From positions 8,742,001 to 8,806,000 of the forward strand of contig NC_091967.1 of NCBI RefSeq assembly GCF_036711975.1: DNA of 64,000 nt. The letters are read 5' to 3'. Below the pieces are notes generated by a model. It did no database searches. It worked only from the letters and a program-made list of their open reading frames with translations, and was not told the origin of the DNA. The position numbers and the translations under genes were made by a program. Positions 43,501 through 52,500 of this stretch are shown here, one piece after another (within the stretch, counting starts at the first letter, position 1; the number at the start of each line of letters is the position of its first letter). The stretch is from Onthophagus taurus (Eukaryota > Arthropoda > Insecta > Coleoptera > Scarabaeidae).

Positions 43501-46500
43501 TTAATTATACCGCGAAGCACTAACATTAGAACTAACGCTAGACCTAAAACTAGAAACATTCGGGTTTAGCCGTACGTCTCTCAAAACGTCTAAACCCGGA
43601 TAATTCTAGCTTTAGGTCGTTTTAACGGGGTCCGTTATATCGAGGTTTTACTATAATAACAACACGAATTGTAAATTCGCTTTGAACTCAACGTTAACAT
43701 CAAAACCCACAATATTACCGAAAAAAAGGGTACTTTCATTATGTCTGTTCAAAATTGCATTGCCACTCTGATTGCCAATTTCGACACCCAACATTGCGTT
43801 CTTTAATGTTTAAATAATTACTGGCTTAAAACGGAAAAATTTCGCTTTGGCTTTGTATTAAAAACTGTTAACTTACCCCACCTCGGTTGCAACTAATCTT
43901 AGCTAAAATCTCATTCCATCACCAATATTTAATCGTGTATACACAAAATTTTTTAATTGTAATAAATTCCACTCTAACTTTAAAATATTTTAATTACCTT
44001 TTTTTTTCAAAAAAATATGTAATCGAGTTCAGAAAACGATTTAAAGGAGATCTTACGGGGCTTAAAGTCGGTTTACACTGCGACGCTTATCTAAAACGTT
44101 ACGACCGGAGTGAAGTTGGCCGATTTGGCGGACGGAGCGTAAAACTTTTGTTTTTCACGGGGGCCTAAACTTACTCCAACTTCGTCGACCAAAACCTAAA
44201 GCGTTCGCGGTCTAGTTACTTCCATCTAAGTTTGAGAACTTCGACACAGATATGAAATATATTTACTAACAAAAAATTGCTTCAAGTCCATTTTTTTTGA
44301 GTGTCCCACCTGGTTACTCTCCATTTAACCACTAACGGCTTTATTGAAGGTGAATTAATAAGAAGCTTTTTGCGTACTTTCGATAATCTTCTTCTTCGGC
44401 GGGAAAGCTTTTCAATACCTGTCACCTGCGTTTTATGGTAGGTACAGGATAACGTTGGGGATCTTATATCTGGTGCTTTCTAAAGGAAGGATGCGAAACG
44501 ACGAGGTTTTCTTTTGGTGTGGGATCCTTTCACCTAGCTTGATGTCTTTTTTATGGCTGGTTTATTGGGTTTTAAAATAGTCATTTAGAGGAAGGTTCTT
44601 TGAATAGAATATGGCCTTAAAAGATCAACGAGTTGATTATCTTGAAAATATTTTTAACCTACATTACTTTTTTCAGATTCGTTATTGGGCAATACGTCAC
44701 TGTACATGGAGACGTTATAAGTCATGTAAATATAAGCCACGTAATGGTAGAAGATGGTGGAGAATATACTTGTACGGCTGAAAATCGTGCGGGAAAAACA
44801 TCCCATTCCGCGAGATTGAATATATACGGTAAGTAAACAAAAAATAAAATCGATTTAATCCCCATTAAACCTAGCCTTACTTTTTGAAACAAATACGAAC
44901 ATCCCATCAAAATGGATTTTCCTTTAATCATCCTAATTAAGCTTGTGTATTTCGAATGAATGGCACAAGCCTTCGATGCCCCGAAACCAAATCCAATTAG
45001 TGCCACGAAATCCAGCATTTCGAATAACTTCTTCGAATTTCCCCACGCACAACAAACAATCGATCATAATAAATATACAACCTAAATTTCCCAACGGAAC
45101 GAGATTCACCGCCCCCTTAACACGGTCGTCGTATTTATTCCCACAGGAATGCCCTACATCCGGTTGATCCCGAAGGTGACTGCCGTCGCAGGAGAAACGC
45201 TTCAACTGAAGTGCCCCGTGGCCGGTTATCCCATCGAGGAAATCCATTGGGAACGCGGAGGACGCGAATTACCCGACGGGCTACGGCAGAAGGTTCTACC
45301 CGATGGGACACTCCAGATCAATCCGGTTGAGAAGAAGGCTGACACCGGAATATATACCTGCTGGGCACGGAATAAACAGGGACATAACGCTAGAAGGAGC
45401 GGTGAAGTTAACGTAATAGGTAAGGAAACGGACTGATTTATATGCTACACGCGAATCTAGAATTTGCATAATACATACTGATACCTGTTGAACTTAATAT
45501 GTTTCTGTTACGAGGTTACAGATTGAATCCAAACGAAGACATTGAAATCAAGAAGGAAGATTAAAATTAATTAATTTTTAGGTTATGATCCTGGCCAAAA
45601 AGATGTTTGAAAATGATGAACTCAATCAGCTTAAAAAAAATACTATTTTTTTCAGTTCCCCCAAAGGTTAGTCCATTCTACGCTGAGGATACTCTTCACG
45701 TTGGTGATCGAGCGAGTTTAACCTGTTCTGTGACAAAGGGTGATCTACCCCTGACCATATCCTGGCATAAGGACGGTCGAAATGTCGACCCAGCTCAAAT
45801 GGTTTCGATTACTCAAGTGGATCAATTTACTAGCATTCTATTAATAGAAAGCTTATCACCGCATCACAACGGCAACTATTCGTGCATGGTCCGGAATCAG
45901 GCTGCGGAAGTGTCCCATACGCAGCAGCTAGTGGTCAATGGTAAATTTTTGTTGCGCGCCGTGTTCGCGCGTTGTTTTTACCGCCCGCCTTTTCTGTCTC
46001 TCTGACGTTTGTTTTTCTCTCTTTTCTCTATTCAGTTCCCCCTATTATTGAGCCCTTTTCCTTCCAAGACGGTCTGTCGGAGGGCATGCGCACGCGCACC
46101 GTGTGCGGCGTGAGTTCCGGCGACCCGCCGCTGGTCGTTTCCTGGCTGAAGGATGGGCAGCCGTTGACGGCCGCATTGGGCGCGAATGTTTCGGCCCTTG
46201 ACCCTTATTCTAGCCTGTTGAGCATTTCTAGCCTTGATTCGAGACACTCGGGGGATTTCACGTGCGTGGCCAGTAATCCGGCCGCGGAGGTTAGGTACAC
46301 CGCCAAACTTCAGGTCAAAGGTAACAACATCCCCCCATATCCATCCCAAATGCGATTCACTATACCCCTTCACTGCCCTACCACTGTTGCTTTTGGCACA
46401 CGCCGCAGCCGGCCCCCAAAAAAGGTCAAGGTACTGTTGCACCCACTTTTAATTTTCTTTTTGATTTTTCTATCTTTGTAGAATTTTTTTTATCATATCT

Positions 46501-49500
46501 TTATTTTTTTGATTTGTTAATTGCATGTGTATGATCGATGGTTTAAAGATGTCTTAAATATCTTAAAGATAATAGAATAATCAAATTCTATCATCTTTTT
46601 ATTTCAACTGAAATTCAACGGTTAAAGGTGTCTAATATAATTTCATTTTTGAATTTAAGAATTGATTCGGACTTTTGAATTTCGTTGAATTTTTTTTTAC
46701 TTAATATGTTACGAGGAGCTTTTATACAACACAATTCACCGCCAGCCAGGAATTTTTTACGTCTCCCTCACCAGTATCTGCTTATTGCAGCAATTGCCAC
46801 CGTATTTATTAGCCACTAACCAATAAAAAAATCCTTTCACCTAAAAAAAATAATAAAACCGCGTAGTGTGTGATTGATGTCGTCACCACCAATTTCACGG
46901 CACTCACTAATTACTTATTTAACGCAACGTGTATTTTTGATTGATGTTCTTTTTGCACCGATTTATGAAATAAACTCTTTTCTTCATTAGCCTGATATTT
47001 GTTTCAGTTCCTCCGCGATGGCTTGTTGAACCGGTAGACATCAGTGTTGAACGAAATCGTCACGTGGCGCTTCATTGTCAAGCTCAGGGTGTACCAACAC
47101 CTACAGTTACTTGGAAAAAAGCAACAGGTCAGCAGACAAATAATTATAATTTTGTACTTCAACAATTGCAACGTCTCCATAAACACTTAACAAAGTACAG
47201 AACAGAATACATCGAGATTGATGCAAACCGCAACACCTAGAGCAATGATCAAGTTTTGGAACTTCTTCTTGGAACCTAATTATTTCCAAGTATATAACTG
47301 CTTAAATAATGCAGATTTAAGTTTTCCCAAAAAAAAATTGAAATGAGCATTAATTCCTTCACTGACAAACTGAAAAGTTCTTTATTTCTTCTTGAAAAAG
47401 TCATTATTTCTGAGAGTAGTTCGCACACTATTTTACCTCTAGGTTGAATACTTGAATCACTGCTGAGTCGCAGAGCCAAGCCTTTCCTTCTGCTCTTTAT
47501 TCATGTCCAAACCAGCTTGGTTGAAAACAGCCTTGTACAAATCCTCTTGCATAGCAATCCTCAAATACAGAAATACGTCGAATAGTGTATTTCTCAAAAT
47601 AACATTCTCAAATAACAAATTTCCAACATTATCATTTATTTTGATTTACTAATCCATTCTTGTTATTTATGTTTCTAACTCATCATTTAATTCATTATTA
47701 CAGGTAGTAAATCTGGTGATTATGAAGAAGTGCGCGATCACATGTACACAAAAGTATTAGAAAACGGAACATTACTTCTTCAACATGTAAAAGAAGATCG
47801 CGAAGGTTTTTATCTTTGCCAAGCTGATAATGGTATCGGAACCGGGATTGGTAAAGTAATTCAGCTTCGGGTAAATTCGTCGCCGTATTTTTCGGCACCT
47901 TCCCGATTGATTACGGTGAAAAAAGGTGATACGGCGACGTTGCGCTGCGATGTTAACGGCGATAAACCAATCAGTGTGATTTGGTTGAGAGCCGGAAAAA
48001 CCGAGTTGAATCCTTCCACGAATTACCGAGTACACGTAAAACAAGATGTTACGCCAGACGGAGTCGCCGCTGAGCTTCAAATTGTTAACGCTGAAGCAGC
48101 GGATAGTGGAGCTTATTTTTGCCACGCTAGTAATATGTATGGAAAGGAACAACAATTAGTTAATCTTTTGGTGCAAGAACCTCCGTTAAGTCCCGAACAT
48201 GTTGAAGCAGCGATGGTTAGTAGTCGATCAGTTAATTTAAAGTGGCAGCATAAATCTGGAGATTCAAATGAAGTTTTTAAATTTGTTGTTGAATTTAAAG
48301 AATTGGAACGTATGTATATATATATTATTAATTAAGGAAAATAATTATTCTTATTTTATTTAATTTGAAATGTAGGTCCGTGGCAACAAATGGAATTAAC
48401 TGATACTCCACTACAATACGCGGCTTTAATCGAAAACTTAAAACCGGCTACGAAATATGTTTTTCGTGTTTTTGCTGAGGGTCCTGCAGGAAAAAGTACT
48501 CCAAGTGATGAGTTGTTGGTTCGAACTGAACCTCAACGTCCCGCCGGTTCCCCGTTGGATCTCTCCGTTCGGCCAGCTTCCTCAACTTCGTTATTAGTTA
48601 CGTGGAAACCTCCTTTACCGGATTTAAGACACGGTGATATCCAAGGGTTTAACGTTGGATATCGCGTCGGAAATGTTGGATCGTATAATTTTACTTCCGT
48701 ATCTGGAGACGGTGAAGATGGCGGCGATGAAGTTTTATTAAACGGATTAGCGAAGTATGCTCGATATGCCGTCGTGGTACAAGCATTTAATGAAGTGGGG
48801 GCTGGACCATTAACGGAACCGGTTACAGCACAAACAATGGAAGATGGTAACAATTAAATTTTTGTTTTAAATGATTTTATGAACAATATTTTTTAGTATT
48901 ATATGAATCCATGTTGCAAGTTGGGTATATTATAAAATTTGGTTGAAATAATACTAAAATTAAAACTTCTTACTTGCATTAATCATTTATTTTTTCGGTA
49001 CCGGTTTCGGTACTACACCATCATCAGCCGAATCTTCATCAAACGTAGTAATTAAATAGTTTTTGAGTTTAAGATAATTATTATTTGACATAAAATCACC
49101 AGTTTTACTTATATATAATCTCTTTTCATTATGACTATCCCTGCGTCCTTATCAGTTTTTACATAAATACTCTTACCTTTATCAAGTTTATTACGTATGG
49201 ATTTAATAACATTCTTTTCTTGTTGTTGTATCTTATTGTGTTGCTGTTTTTTATCAAATTTCCTTGATATAAATGAGATGAGTTCTTTTCTGATAAAATC
49301 ATGTTCTGGAAGATTTCTGATAGCCACCTCCATTTTTATGGCATCATGTGGTAAGTTGGTTTTAGGTTGAAGAGTGTAGTTGTATCCCTTCTTCATTAGG
49401 TTAGATTCTTCTTCGCTGAAGGAAATATTAGTAAGGTTTTTGAACTGAATTGGTTTTTCGTGTATGGAAGGATTACTTTTTTTTATATAGGGATGGCATT

Positions 49501-52500
49501 CTTCCTAGGATTATGTATCGTCTGACGCTGCTTCCTTAGGTCATCCTTTTTGATGAGTATGGCATGTACTGTCACTTCCTGTATTAAGTCCTCAATTTCT
49601 AAAAAATGTAATTGTCTGTGGTCATTACTTAGCTAATTTTTCATAAGCTTGGTTTAGTGTCTTAAAATGTCGTCGTTTCTCTTCCTGCATTATCTTCTTA
49701 ATGATATAACCTTTGGTTTTCTGGTTAAGGTTTTTACATTTTATCTACGCAAATGATGGAACTACGTTTTCCCGTATACATGTGTTAATAAAATTAATAT
49801 GATTCTTTGTTATCTCCAGTTTGATGTAGCCTTTTTTATAATCATGGATCAAAGATGAAGTATTATCTTGATTATTATTATATGAATCCATGTTGCAAGT
49901 TGGGTATATTATAAAATTTGGTTGAAATACTATTAAAATTAAAACTTCTTACTTGCATTAATCATTCATTTTTGCGGTACCGATTTCGGTGTTACACCAT
50001 CATCAGCCGAATCTACATCAAACGTAGTAATTAAATAGTGATGCAAAAAGTCAAATACAGTTAAGAATTACAAAATGCCAATATATATTTTTTAGTGCCA
50101 AGTATGCCTCCAATGGATGTTAGATGTGCGGCCGTGACTTCACAATCCCTTCAAATAAGTTGGCAACCACCTCCCTCTGAACATTGTAACGGAATCTTAC
50201 AAGGTTACAAATTAACGTACGAACCCGTCATGGACGAAAATTGGAAAGGAAACGACGAATTGGAAACGAGAAAAACCACTGCTCTCACAACGGTTATTAC
50301 AGGGTTAAGAAAATACACCAATTACAGTTTTCAAGTGCTGGCATTTACGAAAATAGGAGATGGAATCTTCACTGCCACAACTTACTGCCAAACCGAAGAG
50401 GATGGTTTGTAAAATTTTTTTCATAATTATCGAGATATTTTTCGATATTTTTTTTTTGATTTAGTTCCGGGTGCTCCCGCTGATATAAAAGTGGTAGTCA
50501 GCTCGCCACAGTCGCTTTTAGTTTCTTGGTTACCACCCCACGAACCCAACGGGCTCATCACTAAATACAATTTATACAAACGAAGTATGGATGGTAGACA
50601 GGAAATAGACCACGCGAAACAACCCATATCTAGCCAACACACGAATTACGAAGCTAAAGGAATTCAACCGAACGTTGAATATCAATTTTGGGTTACGGCA
50701 TCGACCAGAATCGGCGAAGGACAAAGTTCAAGAGTTGTTACTCAAGTTGCTTCAAATAGAGGTTAATTTTTGTTAATATTAATTGAGGAGTTAATATTTT
50801 AATTATATTTTTATTATTATAGTTCCAGCTAGAATAATATCGTTTGGTGGTACGGTGGTACGTCCATTTCGTGGTTCAATAGCTTTATCTTGTATAGCTG
50901 TTGGATCTCCACGGAGGGAATGGCAAAGAGGTGATCAAATTTTAAAAGGTGGTGCGAACCATAACGTACAACTCCTCGATACCGGCGAATTAATTTTATC
51001 CAGCCTCCAACAAACCGATTCAGGGAATTATACATGTCACGTTGATAACGGCCAAGGCAGTGATAAAGTAACGTATAATTTAATCGTTCAAGTTCCGCCT
51101 ATGGCGCCACTTTTATACGCAACAAGCGCAACGAGTAGCAGTATTTTGCTTCATTGGAAAGCTGGGAATAACGGAGGAGCCGCGATCAGCGGATACACGT
51201 TAAATTATCGTAAAGAACACGGAAATTTGGATGAAGTTATGTTATCTCGGCACGCAGTTAGTTTCGAATTAAAAGGGTTATTGTGCGGCACGCAGTATCA
51301 TTTATATTTGGTCGCTCATAATAAAATCGGAAGTTCGCCGGCGAGTCATCCCTTACAAGCGAGAACTCAAGGGCGGCCTCCGGGTGTTCCTATTGCATCA
51401 CAGTTTATCTCGCCTAATTCTACCTCGGTCGTTTTGCGGTTACACGTTTGGCCGGATAACGGATGTCCTATTTTGTATTTTATCGTGCAGTATAGAAAGG
51501 CGGCCGAATCTCAATGGACCTTAGTTTCGAACGCTTTAAAGCCGCAAAGAAGAACATCGATCACCGGATTAAATCCGGCTACTCAATATATCGTTAAATT
51601 GGAAGCCCATAATATCGCTGGATATTCTATGGAGGAATTTTCTTTTATGACATTAACAAAGGATGGGGGTAAAAATACACTAATAAATTAACTAAATTAA
51701 TATAATATGTTTTTTGCTTTAATTTTAGATGTTCCTCCACCCGATTTAATGAAACAAGGCAACGACACCTTACCATTTTACACCGATTTTAAAATAATCC
51801 TACCTCTTGTTGTGGTTGCTGTAATTTTATTAATTTCTGGTGCTACAGTTATCGCATGTTGGAGAAATCGTAATTAATTTTCGTTTTAAAAGCGTCAATT
51901 TATTAAATTTCTTTTTTTAAGGGCAAAACGAAGCCGCCAAAGAACAATTAGATAATCAACAAAACGCGGAAGCTCAAAGGGAACGTTATTACGCAACGAT
52001 TCATAAAGTTTCTTTACAATCGGGTGAGAAAATTCCAGGTATCTCCAAATCCTTTCCTACTTAAAAATAAAATTTTTTTTTTGGACTTTTTATGTTTACA
52101 GAAACCTCCGAGGATATATCGCCATACGCGACTTTTCAACTTTCCGAACCGAGTACTTTACCTCAAAACACAATGCTTCATAGTTTCATGTACCATGAAC
52201 ATGCCATGACTGAAGGTTGCGCGTCACCTCCGCCATCTACATCCGTACAACGAAACTCACCTTATTACAATATTGTAAGGATTAGGAATGTTGGAGAGAT
52301 AAAAAAATGTTTAATGTGTGTTTTAGCAAAAATTTCAAAGTACCAAAGGGCATGGACGTCGCAGAGCCAATCGAAAAGCTGATGTAGACACCGACGAAAG
52401 TGAGTCCGACCCCGAACAATTAACTTCAAGTAGGACAGAGTCTTCCAATCAATTAGATATGAAGCATAAACATAGTAAGATAATTAAAAAGTACTATTTT

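Larger units (their letters stand above)
40630..44676 (+). other. Dscam2 intron 7 (4.0 kb)
   Basis: Rich in repeats: a degraded Tigger-like piece at about 40756-40893, family H hairpins at 40889, 42296 and 43518, a tandem array from 42402, and a transposon that splits it. A CpG-rich stretch with no gene lies at 41500-42130. Confidence 0.75.
48847..50095 (-). mobile_element. Dscam2 intron 13: truncated Penelope-like element with LTR-like repeats
   Basis: Two direct repeats of about 164 bp (48897-49060 and 49876-50039, starting TATTATATGAATCCATGTTG) flank about 815 bp. On the minus strand the inside encodes MKKGYNYTLQPKTNLPHDAI and ends KSIYVKTDKDAGIVIMKRDYI-like sequence. This is the N-terminal PLE region just before the reverse transcriptase proper (K-x-D-K-D/G-x-x-I-V-I). 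The rest of the reverse transcriptase and the GIY-YIG domain are absent. Direct repeats (pLTRs) are typical of PLEs. Confidence 0.82.
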
